Positions 1 to 13,298 of a stretch of DNA of 64,000 bases are shown piece by piece. Within the stretch, counting starts at the first letter, position 1. Every line of letters begins with the position of its first letter. The stretch spans positions 186,001-250,000 of the forward strand of contig NZ_JAIHLP010000002.1 in the NCBI RefSeq assembly GCF_020009625.1, read 5' to 3'. This DNA comes from Leifsonia poae (GTDB lineage Bacteria > Actinomycetota > Actinomycetes > Actinomycetales > Microbacteriaceae). The translations under genes and the position numbers were made by a program. The notes under the pieces were generated by a model. That model was not told the origin of the DNA. It worked only from the letters and a program-made list of their open reading frames with translations, and did no database searches.

Positions 1-1682
1 GGGTTCGTGCGCCGGAGGTCGAGCAGTCGTTTCGTGGTCTGAAGGAGTTCCCGCTGCTCGCGCGTGTGCAGCCAGCTCACCCAGGTGAGCTCGCTGTCCT
101 GGCAGTACGCATTGTTGTTGCCGCGCTGGCTGCGGCCGAACTCGTCGCCGGCGGTGATCATGGGGATGCCGGAGGACAGGAGCAGCGTGCCCATCAGATT
201 GCGGATCGTCTTGTGGCGCTCCAGGAGCACGGCCTCGTCGGTCGTCGCCCCCTCGACACCGTGATTGAACGAGCGGTTGTTATCGGTTCCGTCGCGATTG
301 TTCTCGCCGTTGCCGAGGTTGTGTTTCACGTCGTAGGCGGTGAGGTCGGCCATCGTGAAGCCGTCGTGCGCCGTGACGAAGTTGACGGATGCGAGCGGGC
401 CGCGCTCGGGCGAGAAGGTGTTCGACGAACCGGCGAGCCGCGTGGCGAAGCCGCCGATGCCGATGGGGGCCTCGCCGTGCGCACGAGCCTCTTTGATGTC
501 GGCGAGCCAGAAGTTGCGCACCCGGTCGCGGTAGCGGTCGTTCCATTCGGAGAAGCCGTCGGGGAAGTTGCCGGTCTGCCACCCGCCCATCCCCACATCC
601 CAAGGCTCGGCGATCATCTTGACCCCGGCGAGTCGAGGGTCGTGCAGGATCGCCTGCAGCAGGGGATGCTCGGGGGTGTACTCGACGGAGGCATCGCGCC
701 CCAGGGTCGCGGCGAGGTCGAATCGGAATCCGTCGATCTGCACCTCGTTCGCCCAGTACCGCAGCGAGTCGAGCACCAGGCGAACCGGGACGTCCTTTCC
801 GACGTCGACCGTGTTGCCGCATCCGGTGACGTCGATGTACGCGCCGTTCGCATCCTGGCGATAGTAGGTCGCGTTGTCGATGCCCCGGAAGCTCGTCCGT
901 GGCCCGCCGATGCCCTCTTCGGCCGTGTGGTTGTAGACGACGTCGAGGATCACCTCGATGCCGGCCTGGTGCAGCAGCTTGACCATTCCCTTGAACTCGG
1001 CGAGCACCGTCTCGGGCCCGCCCGCTTGCGCGGAGCGGGAGGCGTACGGTGCGTGCGGGGAGAAGAAGTTGAGGGTGTTGTAGCCCCAGTAGTTGGTCAG
1101 GCCCTGCTGGATGAGCCGCTGCTCCGAGACGAAGGCGTGCACCGGCAGCAGCTCGACCGCGGTGACGCCGAGATCGGTGAGATAGCCGATCGTGGATTCG
1201 TGGGCGAGCCCGGCGTAGGTGCCGCGCAGATCTTCCGGAACAGCCGGATTGAGCTTGCTGATGCCTTTCACATGCGCTTCGTAGATCACCGTGTGGTCGA
1301 GCGGCGTGCCGGGTTTGGTGACGTCACCCCAGTCGAAACCGTCAGCGACGACACAGCCGCGCCACTCGTTCGGGCCGACCCGGACGAGACCGCGCGCGTA
1401 GGGGTCGAGCAGCAGAGTCTCCGGGTTGAAGACGTTGGTGGGGGATGCGGGCCCGGAGACGCGGATCGCGTAGCGAGTGCCGACGGTGAGCGTGCGCGAG
1501 CGACCCACCCACACATTGTTCGGGTCTTTCGCCATCGTCACGGTCTTGACGAGCCAGTTCGGGTCTTTGTCGTCGAAGATGCACAGTTCCATCGAGTCGG
1601 CGTTCTCCGAGTAGACCCGGAGCTCACCGCCGTTCGGTCCGAGACGAACGCCCAGATTGCGCAGAGGATCGGCGGAGGTCAT
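1..1682 (-). CDS. glgX: Glycogen debranching enzyme GlgX (5' part; runs off the window edge)
   Basis: GlgX hydrolyses alpha-1,6 branch points of glycogen limit dextrins in the cytoplasm. About 560 N-terminal residues are present; the C-terminus lies beyond base 1. The N-terminus (GVRLGPNGGELRVYSENA) fits a CBM48 domain, followed by the GH13 barrel with DVVYNHT, the nucleophile motif DGFRFDLA, the acid/base motif IAEPWD and the substrate-site motif FVTAHDG. ATG at 1682 starts MTSADPLRN; there is no Shine-Dalgarno, but TACTCT lies 7 nt upstream, suggesting a leaderless message. It is divergent from the cysteine desulfurase gene. The family assignment is secure; GlgX rather than another GH13 isoamylase rests on motif style and length. 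Confidence 0.93.
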   Translation of the reverse strand, partial: MTSADPLRNLGVRLGPNGGELRVYSENADSMELCIFDDKDPNWLVKTVTMAKDPNNVWVGRSRTLTVGTRYAIRVSGPASPTNVFNPETLLLDPYARGLVRVGPNEWRGCVVADGFDWGDVTKPGTPLDHTVIYEAHVKGISKLNPAVPEDLRGTYAGLAHESTIGYLTDLGVTAVELLPVHAFVSEQRLIQQGLTNYWGYNTLNFFSPHAPYASRSAQAGGPETVLAEFKGMVKLLHQAGIEVILDVVYNHTAEEGIGGPRTSFRGIDNATYYRQDANGAYIDVTGCGNTVDVGKDVPVRLVLDSLRYWANEVQIDGFRFDLAATLGRDASVEYTPEHPLLQAILHDPRLAGVKMIAEPWDVGMGGWQTGNFPDGFSEWNDRYRDRVRNFWLADIKEARAHGEAPIGIGGFATRLAGSSNTFSPERGPLASVNFVTAHDGFTMADLTAYDVKHNLGNGENNRDGTDNNRSFNHGVEGATTDEAVLLERHKTIRNLMGTLLLSSGIPMITAGDEFGRSQRGNNNAYCQDSELTWVSWLHTREQRELLQTTKRLLDLRRTN

Positions 1683-1731
1683 GCGATCTAGAGTAGTGAC
1701 TGCGCAGCGCGCCGAGCGTCGAGGAGGGAAA

Positions 1732-2940
1732 GTGCCGATCTATCTGGATCACGCGGCCACGACGCCGATGCGGCCGGAGGCCATCGCCGCCTACGCGGAG
1801 GCGATGGGGGTGGTGGGCAATCCCTCGTCGATCCACAGTCAGGGTCAGCAGGCCAAACGGATGCTCGAGGAGGCGCGCGAGGTCGTCGCGACGACGCTCG
1901 GCTGCGACCCGATCGAGGTCGTCTTCACGTCCGGTGGAACCGAGGCGGTGAACCTGGCCATCAAGGGGATCTTCTGGGCGCGCAACGGGGGAGGCCGGCC
2001 GCGGCCGCGCATCCTGGCGCCCGGTGGCGAGCACCATGCGACCATGGACACCCTCGAATGGCTCGCGGGCGCGGAGGGCGCGCAGCCGGAGTGGTTGCCC
2101 CTCGATCGTGACGGTGTTGTCCGGCTCGACGCGGCGGCGGCGGCTTTCGCGGTTGAACCCGCACGGATCGCCTTGACGACGGCCCTCTGGGTCAACAACG
2201 AGGTCGGGACCATCGAGCCGGTGGGGGAACTCGCCGCCCTCGCTTCGGCGGCCGAGGTTCCGGTGCATCTGGATGCGGTGGCCGCCTACGGGCATCTGCC
2301 GATCGACTTCGCCGCGCTCACCTCGCAGGGCGTCCGAGCGCTGAGCGTCTCGGCGCACAAGATCGGTGGACCGGTCGGTATCGGCGCACTGGTGCTGAGC
2401 CGAGCCGAGAGCGTGGTTCCGCTCGTCCACGGCGGTGGGCAGCAACGTCAGGTGCGCAGTGGCACGCAGGACGTGGCCGCAGCGGTCTCGTTCGCCACGG
2501 CCGCACGGCTGGCTTCCCGAGATCTCGAGGCGGAGGGCGCGCGCGTGACCGCGTTGCGCGACCGTCTCATCCGCGGTGTTCTGAGCGCGGTTCCTGAGGC
2601 CGTTCTGAGCGGACTTCCTGCGGGCGATCCGGGGCGCGTGGCGTCCAACGCCCACTTCACGTTCCCCGGTGCGCAGGGTGATTCACTGCTTTTCCTGCTC
2701 GACCTCGCCGGCATCTCGGTCTCCACCGGATCGGCCTGCCAGGCGGGCATCCCGGAGCCGTCGCATGTGCTCATCGCGATGGGCCGCGCCGAGACGGATG
2801 CCCGCAGCGCACTTCGGGTGAGCCTCGGTCGCACGACCACGGATGGCGATGTCGATGCGCTCATCGCCGCCCTGCCGTCCGCGTTCGCCCAAGCCACCCG
2901 GGCCGGCCTTGCGGAACGCGCAACCCGTCTCGGCCGGTGA
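1732..2940 (+). CDS. Cysteine desulfurase (NifS/IscS family)
   Basis: PLP enzyme that takes sulfur from cysteine as a persulfide; next to mnmA it probably supplies the sulfur for tRNA thiolation and Fe-S assembly. Visible features: N-terminal YLDHAATTP, PLP-contact TSGGTEA and EHHA, HLDAVAA, the Schiff-base lysine in SAHKIGG (about K210), HGGGQQRQVRSGT, and the catalytic cysteine in TGSACQAG (about C336). Length is 402 aa, normal for the family. An upstream in-frame ATG exists, but GTG at 1732 is preferred because it directly follows a GAGGAGGG ribosome site (1721-1728) and yields the standard VPIYLDHAATTP start. A TAGAGT box at 1689-1694 could be its -10. Confidence 0.93.
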   Translation: MPIYLDHAATTPMRPEAIAAYAEAMGVVGNPSSIHSQGQQAKRMLEEAREVVATTLGCDPIEVVFTSGGTEAVNLAIKGIFWARNGGGRPRPRILAPGGEHHATMDTLEWLAGAEGAQPEWLPLDRDGVVRLDAAAAAFAVEPARIALTTALWVNNEVGTIEPVGELAALASAAEVPVHLDAVAAYGHLPIDFAALTSQGVRALSVSAHKIGGPVGIGALVLSRAESVVPLVHGGGQQRQVRSGTQDVAAAVSFATAARLASRDLEAEGARVTALRDRLIRGVLSAVPEAVLSGLPAGDPGRVASNAHFTFPGAQGDSLLFLLDLAGISVSTGSACQAGIPEPSHVLIAMGRAETDARSALRVSLGRTTTDGDVDALIAALPSAFAQATRAGLAERATRLGR

Positions 2941-2959
2941 CTGCGGTGACCGCCGTCAC

Positions 2960-2975
2960 GACCTGAACTCAGGTC
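2960..2975 (+). terminator. Short inverted repeat between the desulfurase and mnmA genes
   Basis: A 7-bp perfect inverted repeat (GACCTGA/TCAGGTC, 2-nt loop) is followed by TTG but has no real T-run. It may be a weak terminator or pause site 20 bp after the desulfurase stop. mnmA seems to carry its own promoter just downstream. Confidence 0.3.
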
Positions 2976-3015
2976 TTGCCGCGCATGTTCGGGCGCGCCG
3001 ACGTAGACTTTTCGG

Positions 3016-6430
<3,415 letters not shown>

Positions 6431-6521
6431 CCACGGAAAGTCCGGCGGATGGCGTGTCTACTCCTGAACAGGGGGTAGAACGAACGGCCTTTCCCTCGTG
6501 TGATAGCGATAGCATCGGAGG

Positions 6522-7916
6522 GTGCGCTCGCCCGGGGCGCACTGCAAGGGCTTAGCTCGTCGCTCTCGGAGGGACCCGGACGGAGTGCTGGTCGGCTTTG
6601 CAGCTATCGTCACCATAACCTCGGTCGTCGCAGGGATGACCGGGGTCGCAGTGCTGCCCGCCGACGCCGCACCGGCCGCCCCTTATGCTGCCGTCGGTGA
6701 CGCCCCCGCCGGAAGCGGCGCCTCGAACATCGTGTCGGGCTCTGTGCTCGGAACGCTCAACCGGGTGAGCGCCTCAGCGCTTCCCGCCTTCGTGGATGCG
6801 CACCGTGCCGACCTCGACCGGTTGCTGGTGAACCCGCCCCAGGCGAGCGATGTGAGCGGTCTCTGGAAGCTGCTCGACCCGGTGAAGCAGGCGGCTCTCC
6901 TGAATGCGTCACCGCATGTCGTCGGAAACCTGGAGGGGATCCCCTACACGGTGCGGGGCCGCGCGAACGCGCTCGACCTCAGCCGCACGATCGCCGACAC
7001 GACGACGCAGCTGGCCACGGAGAACGGCAAGGCCGTGCGCATCGAGTTGCAGCGCAAATTGACGACGCTCGGAAACGTGAAGAAGGCGTTGACCGCCGAA
7101 GACGGGGTGAAGCGCACCCTGATCACCCTCGACACCTCCGACGACGCCAAGGCGTCGATCGTGATCGGCGACCTCTCGACAGCGCACTACGTGAACTTCC
7201 TGGTCCCCGGCATGTACATGTCGGTGGGGGAGCAGATCGTCGACTGGGCGAACACGGCGCAGAACCTCTATGACCAGCAGACCGACTGGCTTCGGCGCAT
7301 CCTCGGGCCTCGCGGCGGACAGGGGACGCCCGGGGTGGCCACCGTGGCGTGGATCGGCTACCAGACGCCGGTGCTCATGAACATCGGAGGCATATCGCTC
7401 GCCGAACAAGGTGCGGACAGCCTGGAGCGCAGCCTGGAAGGGTTGCAGGCACTGCGGCAGGCGAACCCGCCCTATCTCAGCTTGTTCGCCCACTCCTACG
7501 GTTCCACCGCGGCCCTGCTCGCACTCGAAAGGCATACGGTGACGGTGGACGCGCTCGCCCTACTCGGCTCGCCCGGCAGTGACGCCCAGTCGGTCGCCGC
7601 TCTCAGCGTGCACAACGGAAACGTGTTCGTCGGTCAGGCCACCCTCGATCCGATCGTGCACAGCGCCTTCTTCGGCAGCGATCCGGGCTCGCCCTCGTAC
7701 GGCGCGCAACCCATGGGGGTCGACGGCGGTGTCGACCCGGTCACGCATCGGAGTCTGAGCGGGTCGTCCGGACACAACGAGTATTTCGCGGCGGGGAGCG
7801 AGAGCATGCGCAACCTCGCGCTGATCGGCATCGACAAGGGCAGCATGGTCATGGGCGGCAGCGGCGGCGGCGACGACGGAGCTCCTCCGGTGGTGCAGAC
7901 GGCCTCGGGGCACTGA
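6522..7916 (+). CDS. Exported alpha/beta hydrolase (DUF1023-like)
   Basis: 464-aa protein with a basic N-terminus (CKGLARRSRRDP) and a hydrophobic stretch (about residues 23-48) ending near ADAAPAA, consistent with a signal peptide or anchor. The catalytic-type segment is C-terminal: AWIGYQTP, then nucleophile elbow FAHSYGSTAAL, and a late SSGHNEYF that could hold the catalytic histidine. The pattern matches the actinobacterial DUF1023 alpha/beta hydrolases; the substrate is unknown. The GTG start at 6522 overlaps a GGAGG at 6517-6522, so the start is uncertain. It lies 32 bp before another exported hydrolase, and the two may be co-transcribed. Confidence 0.8.
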   Translation: MRSPGAHCKGLARRSRRDPDGVLVGFAAIVTITSVVAGMTGVAVLPADAAPAAPYAAVGDAPAGSGASNIVSGSVLGTLNRVSASALPAFVDAHRADLDRLLVNPPQASDVSGLWKLLDPVKQAALLNASPHVVGNLEGIPYTVRGRANALDLSRTIADTTTQLATENGKAVRIELQRKLTTLGNVKKALTAEDGVKRTLITLDTSDDAKASIVIGDLSTAHYVNFLVPGMYMSVGEQIVDWANTAQNLYDQQTDWLRRILGPRGGQGTPGVATVAWIGYQTPVLMNIGGISLAEQGADSLERSLEGLQALRQANPPYLSLFAHSYGSTAALLALERHTVTVDALALLGSPGSDAQSVAALSVHNGNVFVGQATLDPIVHSAFFGSDPGSPSYGAQPMGVDGGVDPVTHRSLSGSSGHNEYFAAGSESMRNLALIGIDKGSMVMGGSGGGDDGAPPVVQTASGH

Positions 7917-7948
7917 CTGAACGACTCCGCCCGCCATAATGGGAGGCG

Positions 7949-9706
7949 ATGAGTGCGCACGATGACCCGACGCCGGCGGAACCCGAACGCCGTCCGGGTG
8001 CGTCCCGCCGTGAGTTCCTGAAACGAGCCGGTTTCGTGGCGGCCGGCGCAGCGGTCGGAGGCGTGGCAGGCGGTGCCATCGGTGCATCCATCGGGTCGCA
8101 GCAGGCCGAGCACGAGACCGGCGAAGAATACCCTCCATTGCCCCCACGGTCGTCTCCGGGTTTCGACCATCTCGTGGTTCTCATGTTCGAGAACCGGTCG
8201 TTCGACAATCTGCTCGGCTATCTGTACGACCAGGCGTCGCTGCCGAAGGGAAAGCGGTTCGACGGTCTCGCGTTCGGTGATCACAGCAACCCGGATCCGG
8301 CGGGTGGAACGATCCCCGCGCATCCCTACGAGGGAACGACGGACTTCGTGATGCGGCAGCCGTCGCCCGACCCGGGCGAGGTCTACCCGCATGTCAACAC
8401 ACAGCTCTTCAGCGTCATCGACCCTCCAAGCAATGCCGATGTGCGGTTGCGCGACCTTCAGCCGCCGTACAACGCGCCTCCGCCGGGGCGGAAGCCGGAC
8501 CTTCAGGGGTTCGTGCGCGACTACCTGGGCGTCCTCCGACGCGACAACCCGGACCGCGAACCGGTGCTGGACGAGTACCGCCGCATCATGGGAGCCTTCA
8601 CGCCCGAGATGCTGCCGGTGTTCTCCACCCTGGCGCGGTCGTTCGCCGTCTACGACCAATGGCATTGCGCCGTGCCCTCGCAGACGTTCTGCAATCGTTC
8701 CTTCTTCCATGCCTCCACCTCGCACGGGTACGTGGTGAATGGGGGAGCCGAGGGGCTTCGCAAGTGGTTCGATCCTCGCAACGACGCGCCGACGATCTTC
8801 AACCGCCTGGAGGAGGCGGGTCTGAGCTGGCGGATCTACTTCGACGACCGGCAGCTCATCTCGCTGACCGGGTTCATCCACGCTCCGGTGCTCGAACCGT
8901 ATTGGCGCAGCAATCATTTCCGCACGATGACCCAGTTCTACGAGGATGTAGAGAAGGGAGAGCTGCCCGACTACGCCTTCGTCGAACCCCGGCTGCTCTA
9001 CGACCACAACGATATGCATCCGCCGGGTGGCCCGGTGCGGGCGGCCGACATCGACGGTGAGGTGATCGTGGGCGGCGCCATCTCGGATGTGCGTGCGGGC
9101 GATCTGCTGCTGCACCAGATCTATTCGGCGATCCGATCGTCGCGCAGCGCGACCGGCTCGAACGCGATGAACACCATGTTCCTGGTCACTTTCGACGAGC
9201 ACGGCGGAACGTACGACCATGTCGCGCCCGGCCCGGCGGTGCCACCGGGTGATGGGGCCCCTGGCGAGATGGGATTCGCCTTCGACCGGCTTGGCGTTCG
9301 CGTGCCCGCCATCGCGATTTCGGCGTACACCGCACGGAACACGATCATCCACGACCGGATGCACCACGGCTCGGTGATCAGCACGCTGACGCGGAAGCAC
9401 GGCCTGCGTCACCTCACGGAGCGCGATCGCGACGCTCCGACAATCGACAACGCCGTGAACCGCTCGACGGCCCGGCAACCGGGCACCTGGCCGGACACGC
9501 ATCCGCAGTACCTTCCGGCGAATCCCGAGGCTCAGGCGCCGGCGCCGGGGGAGGAGGACCGTCCGCTCAGCCCGCCAGGCGCCGGCCTGATGGGGCTTCT
9601 GGTCGCCCAATACGGTCGGCCGGGGGAGCCTGTGCCGCGAACCTACCGTGAGGCCTACGATCTGGTGCAGCGGGAAGGGGTCGGCCTGTTCGGTGCGCCC
9701 GAATAG
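7949..9706 (+). CDS. Tat-exported phosphoesterase of the phospholipase C family
   Basis: 585-aa member of the bacterial phospholipase C/acid phosphatase family (PF04185 type), which cleaves phosphodiester or phosphomonoester bonds outside the membrane. The N-terminus carries a twin-arginine motif SRREFLKRAGF followed by an Ala/Gly-rich hydrophobic stretch. Family hallmarks: FDHLVVLMFENRSFDNLLGY near residue 75, and the metal/active-site motif TFDEHGGTYDHVAPG near residue 415. The start ATG at 7949 has GGGAGG 5-6 nt upstream. Whether it acts on phospholipids or on small phosphoesters cannot be read from sequence. Confidence 0.88.
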   Translation: MSAHDDPTPAEPERRPGASRREFLKRAGFVAAGAAVGGVAGGAIGASIGSQQAEHETGEEYPPLPPRSSPGFDHLVVLMFENRSFDNLLGYLYDQASLPKGKRFDGLAFGDHSNPDPAGGTIPAHPYEGTTDFVMRQPSPDPGEVYPHVNTQLFSVIDPPSNADVRLRDLQPPYNAPPPGRKPDLQGFVRDYLGVLRRDNPDREPVLDEYRRIMGAFTPEMLPVFSTLARSFAVYDQWHCAVPSQTFCNRSFFHASTSHGYVVNGGAEGLRKWFDPRNDAPTIFNRLEEAGLSWRIYFDDRQLISLTGFIHAPVLEPYWRSNHFRTMTQFYEDVEKGELPDYAFVEPRLLYDHNDMHPPGGPVRAADIDGEVIVGGAISDVRAGDLLLHQIYSAIRSSRSATGSNAMNTMFLVTFDEHGGTYDHVAPGPAVPPGDGAPGEMGFAFDRLGVRVPAIAISAYTARNTIIHDRMHHGSVISTLTRKHGLRHLTERDRDAPTIDNAVNRSTARQPGTWPDTHPQYLPANPEAQAPAPGEEDRPLSPPGAGLMGLLVAQYGRPGEPVPRTYREAYDLVQREGVGLFGAPE

Positions 9707-9745
9707 AATTGATCCATCCACCCATCGACGCCACCACGGAGACGC

Positions 9746-10042
9746 ATGTCCGAAATTAGCGCAGAACAGGTCGCTCACCTGGCGAGTCTCGCCAGGATCG
9801 ACCTGAGCCACGAAGAGATCCAGAGTCTCGCGAACGAGCTGGGCCAGATCGTCGAGGCGGTCGCCAAAGTGACCGAGGTGGCCGGTCCGGATGTTCCGGC
9901 CACCAGCCACCCGCTGCCGCTGGCGAATGTCTTCCGCCCCGACGCCGTCGTGCCCTCCCTCACGGTGGAGCAGGCGCTCTCGGGGGCTCCCGACCGTGAC
10001 GGCGACCGGTTCAAGGTCGCCCCCATCCTGAACGAAGAGTAG
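9746..10042 (+). CDS. gatC: Glu-tRNA(Gln)/Asp-tRNA(Asn) amidotransferase subunit C
   Basis: 98-aa GatC, the small subunit that braces GatA against GatB. Typical residues: VAHLASLARIDLSHEEI at the N-terminus and FRPDAV ... LSGAPDRDGDRFKVAPIL at the C-terminus. ATG with an upstream GGAG (9738-9741). First gene of gatC-gatA-gatB, 12 bp before gatA. A TAGAAT box at 9704-9709, overlapping the end of the phosphoesterase gene, is a plausible -10. Confidence 0.96.
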   Translation: MSEISAEQVAHLASLARIDLSHEEIQSLANELGQIVEAVAKVTEVAGPDVPATSHPLPLANVFRPDAVVPSLTVEQALSGAPDRDGDRFKVAPILNEE

Positions 10043-10054
10043 AGGTTCGCCGAC

Positions 10055-11602
10055 GTGACTGATCTGACCAGGCTTTCGGCCGCCGCCCTCGCCGAGCGGC
10101 TCGCCGCCGGCGAGGTGTCGAGTGTGGAGCTGACGCGCGCCCACCTCGACCGCATCCAGGCCGTGGATGCCGATGTGCACGCCTTCCTGCATGTGGCCGG
10201 AGAGAAGGCGCTCGCCACCGCCGCTGCCATCGATACGCGACGCGTAGCCGGCGAGAAGCTCTCGCCGCTGGCGGGCGTTCCCATCGCCATCAAGGATGTT
10301 CTGGCCACCAACGACATGCCGTCGACGTCCGGGTCGAAGATTCTCGAAGGCTGGGTGCCGCCCTACGACGCGACCGTCGTGCGCAAGCTGCGCGAGGCCG
10401 ACCTCGTTCCCCTCGGCAAGACGAACATGGACGAGTTCGCGATGGGATCCTCGACCGAGCACTCGGCCTACGGCCCCACGCGCAACCCGTGGGATCTGGA
10501 GCGCATCCCGGGTGGGTCCGGCGGCGGGTCGGCCGCAGCCGTGGCGGCCTTCGAGGCGCCGCTCGCGCTCGGCAGCGACACCGGCGGCTCGATCCGTCAG
10601 CCGGCCGCGGTCACCGGTTCGGTCGGCGTCAAGCCGACCTACGGCGGCGTCAGCCGGTACGGCGCGATCGCTTTGGCGAGCTCGCTCGACCAGGTCGGGC
10701 CGGTGTCGCGCTCAGTGCTCGATGCCGGTCTGCTGCACGATGTCATCGGCGGGCATGATCCGCTCGACTCCACTTCGCTCGCGGACAGCTGGCCGTCCAT
10801 GGCCGCCGCCGCCCGGGCGGGACGGGCCGACGGTGCCCTCAAAGGTGTGCGGATCGGGGTGATCAAGGAGCTCGCCGGCGAAGGCTTCCAGGCGGGCGTC
10901 AAGCAGCGCTTCGACGAGGCGCTCGCCCTTCTGGAGAGCGCCGGCGCCGAGATCGTCGAGGTGAGCGCGCCCAGCTTCGAGTACGCAGTCGCCGCCTACT
11001 ACCTCATCCTCCCGGCCGAAGCGTCGAGCAACCTCGCGCGTTTCGACTCGGTGCGGTTCGGCCTGAGGGTCGACCCCGCGAGCGGTCCGGTCACCGTCGA
11101 GAACGTGATGGCCGCCACCCGCGATGCCGGGTTCGGACCCGAGGTCAAGCGCCGCATCATCCTCGGCACCTATGCGCTCAGCGCAGGCTACTACGACGCC
11201 TACTACGGCAGTGCCCAGAAGGTGCGCACACTCATTCAGCGCGACTTCGCCGTCGCCTTCGAGAAGGTGGATGTGCTGGTCAGCCCGAGCGCGCCGACCA
11301 CCGCGTTCAAATTCGGCGAGAAGCTGGCGGACCCGATGGCGATGTACCTCAACGACATCACCACCATCCCCGCCAACCTCGCGGGTGTTCCCGGTATGGG
11401 TCTGCCGATCGGGCTCGCCCCGGAAGACGGCCTTCCGGTCGGTCTGCAGCTGATGACCCCGGCCCGCGCCGATGCGCGGCTGTACACGATCGGTGCTGCG
11501 CTCGAACAGCTCCTGGAGCAGAAATGGGGTCGCACCCTGCTGAGTCAGGCGCCCGATCTGAGCGCCACCGAGATGTTCGCGAGCGAAGAGGGAGCCGTCT
11601 GA
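10055..11602 (+). CDS. gatA: Glu-tRNA(Gln)/Asp-tRNA(Asn) amidotransferase subunit A
   Basis: Glutaminase subunit that releases ammonia for transamidation of misacylated Glu-tRNA(Gln) or Asp-tRNA(Asn). Amidase-signature triad is complete: lysine in AIKDVLAT (about K80), the cis-serine in [12 protein letters not shown] and the nucleophile in [11 protein letters not shown] (about S179). 515 aa, normal for GatA. GTG start preceded by AGAGG. The stop codon shares one base with the ATG of gatB, indicating translational coupling. Confidence 0.97.
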   Translation: MTDLTRLSAAALAERLAAGEVSSVELTRAHLDRIQAVDADVHAFLHVAGEKALATAAAIDTRRVAGEKLSPLAGVPIAIKDVLATNDMPSTSGSKILEGWVPPYDATVVRKLREADLVPLGKTNMDEFAMGSSTEHSAYGPTRNPWDLERIPGGSGGGSAAAVAAFEAPLALGSDTGGSIRQPAAVTGSVGVKPTYGGVSRYGAIALASSLDQVGPVSRSVLDAGLLHDVIGGHDPLDSTSLADSWPSMAAAARAGRADGALKGVRIGVIKELAGEGFQAGVKQRFDEALALLESAGAEIVEVSAPSFEYAVAAYYLILPAEASSNLARFDSVRFGLRVDPASGPVTVENVMAATRDAGFGPEVKRRIILGTYALSAGYYDAYYGSAQKVRTLIQRDFAVAFEKVDVLVSPSAPTTAFKFGEKLADPMAMYLNDITTIPANLAGVPGMGLPIGLAPEDGLPVGLQLMTPARADARLYTIGAALEQLLEQKWGRTLLSQAPDLSATEMFASEEGAV

Positions 11603-13107
11603 TGGCCAAAGCAGAACTGATGGACTTCGACAAGGCCCTGGAACTGTTCGAGCCGGTGCTCGGCTTCGAGGTGCACGTCGAGCTCAACACGAAGACGAAG
11701 ATGTTCTGCGGCTGCGCCAACGAGTTCGGCTCCGGTGCCAACACGAACACCTGTCCGACCTGCCTGGGGCTGCCCGGCGGTCTGCCGCAGGTCAACGAGA
11801 AGGCCATCGAGTCGAGTATCCGCCTGGGCCTCGCGCTCGGGTGCGAGATCGCCGAGACGAGCCGGTTCGCCCGCAAGAACTACTTCTACCCGGACACGGC
11901 GAAGAACTTCCAGACCTCGCAGTACGACGAGCCGATCGCCTTCGAGGGCACGGTGACGATCGAGCTGGAGAGCGGCCGAGAGGTCGTCGTCGACATCGAG
12001 CGCGCTCACATGGAAGAGGACGCGGGCAAGCTCACCCACATCGGTGGCGCGACCGGCCGCATCCAGGGCGCCGACTATTCGCTCGTCGACTACAACCGCG
12101 GCGGCGTTCCCCTCGTGGAGATCGTCACCAAGATGATCGAGGGTGCCGAGGCGGACGCTCCCGAAATCGGCCGCACCTATGTGCGTGCGATCCGCGACAT
12201 CGTCAAGGCGCTCGGCGTCTCGAACGCCCGCATGGAAGAGGGGAATGTGCGCTGCGATGCGAACGTGTCGCTGCGCCCCCGCGGCTCCGGAACGCTCGGG
12301 ACCCGCACTGAGACCAAGAACGTCAACTCGCTGCGCTCGGTCGAGCGCGCAGTGCGCTACGAGATCCAGCGTCAGGCGGCCGTGCTTGCGGCCGGCGGTG
12401 TGATCATCCAGGAGACGCGTCACTGGCATGAGGACACCGGCGTCACCAGCGCCGGACGGCCGAAGAGCGACGCCGATGACTACCGGTACTTCCCGGAGCC
12501 CGACCTCGTTCCGGTCGAGCCCGCGCGCGAGTGGGTGGACCAGCTGCGTGGCACTCTGCCCGAGCAGCCCGCGCTGCGCCGCAAGCGCCTGACGGCCGAG
12601 TGGGGGTTCACCGCCCTGGAGTTCCAGGATGTGGCGAACGCCGATCTGCTCGACGAGGTGGAGGCGACCATCGCCGCCGGCGCTTCGCCCGCCGCCGCAC
12701 GCAAATGGTGGTCGGGTGAGATCGCGCGTCTCGCCAACGCTCGGGGTGTCGCCGCCGCGTCCCTCCTCTCGCCCGCCCAGGTGGCCGAGCTCGCGGTGCT
12801 CGTGGACAACGGCACTCTGACCGATCGTCTTGCGCGGCAGGTGCTCGAGGGTGTCATCGCCGGTGAGGGCACGCCGCAGCAGGTGGTCGATGCGCGCGGT
12901 CTCGCGGTCGTCTCCGACGATGGTGCGCTGATCGCCGCCATCGATGAGGCGCTGACCGCGCAGCCGGACGTTCTCGCGAAGATCCGCGACGGCAAGGTGC
13001 AGGCGGCCGGCGCCGTGATCGGCGCGGTGATGAAGGCGATGAAGGGCCAGGCGGATGCCGCCCGCGTGCGCGAGTTGGTGCTCGAGCGCGCCGGTAGCGT
13101 CGAATAG
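11602..13107 (+). CDS. gatB: Glu-tRNA(Gln)/Asp-tRNA(Asn) amidotransferase subunit B
   Basis: tRNA-binding and kinase-like subunit of GatCAB. Recognisable GatB motifs: [18 protein letters not shown] near the N-terminus, [39 protein letters not shown] and the C-terminal YqeY-like helical tail. ATG at 11602 starts MAKAELMDF and is preferred over an upstream in-frame ATG because it overlaps the gatA stop (TGATG) and follows AGGGAG. 501 aa. Last gene of the operon, followed by a long hairpin. Confidence 0.97.
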   Translation: MAKAELMDFDKALELFEPVLGFEVHVELNTKTKMFCGCANEFGSGANTNTCPTCLGLPGGLPQVNEKAIESSIRLGLALGCEIAETSRFARKNYFYPDTAKNFQTSQYDEPIAFEGTVTIELESGREVVVDIERAHMEEDAGKLTHIGGATGRIQGADYSLVDYNRGGVPLVEIVTKMIEGAEADAPEIGRTYVRAIRDIVKALGVSNARMEEGNVRCDANVSLRPRGSGTLGTRTETKNVNSLRSVERAVRYEIQRQAAVLAAGGVIIQETRHWHEDTGVTSAGRPKSDADDYRYFPEPDLVPVEPAREWVDQLRGTLPEQPALRRKRLTAEWGFTALEFQDVANADLLDEVEATIAAGASPAAARKWWSGEIARLANARGVAAASLLSPAQVAELAVLVDNGTLTDRLARQVLEGVIAGEGTPQQVVDARGLAVVSDDGALIAAIDEALTAQPDVLAKIRDGKVQAAGAVIGAVMKAMKGQADAARVRELVLERAGSVE

Positions 13108-13124
13108 GCGCTGAACGCTCAGAG

Positions 13125-13169
13125 GCGGCGACCTCGATAGGCCTGAGACAGGCGTATCGGCGTCGCCGC
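13125..13169 (+). terminator. Long interrupted hairpin after gatB
   Basis: Nested inverted repeats: GCGGCGAC (13125-13132) with GTCGCCGC (13162-13169), CGATA with TATCG, and GCCTG with CAGGC around an AGA loop. The stack forms one long stem with small internal loops 18 bp after the gatB stop. It has no T-run, as is common for actinobacterial terminators. Confidence 0.6.
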
Positions 13170-13241
13170 TTCGTGCATTCGTCTGAAACGACTCACAGAC
13201 GAAGGCGAGAACTGTCGATATCTTCCCGGCCCGAACAGGTC

Positions 13242-13296
13242 TAGCCTGAGTCGTGCGCCCGCTCAGTGGTGAGCGGACCTCAGTTTTGGGAGGTCC
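13242..13296 (+). promoter_or_regulatory. Promoter and structured 5' leader of the APC permease
   Basis: A TAGCCT box (13242-13247) could serve as -10. The predicted leader holds two inverted repeats: CCGCTCA/TGAGCGG (13259-13265 with 13270-13276) and GGACCT/AGGTCC (13275-13280 with 13291-13296). The second covers the GGGAGG ribosome site (13288-13293) of the permease. They share two bases, so they partly exclude each other. Confidence 0.5.
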
Positions 13297-13298
13297 AG

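Noticed and set aside
66..1691. Long forward open frame (541 aa) across the start of the window
   Set aside because: It is antisense to glgX, whose catalytic motifs are all present on the reverse strand; the forward product is a Val/Arg/Gly-rich low-complexity shadow.
7634..10462. 942-aa reverse open frame
   Set aside because: Covers the phosphoesterase, gatC and part of gatA on the opposite strand; the translated product has no domain and typical GC-shadow composition.
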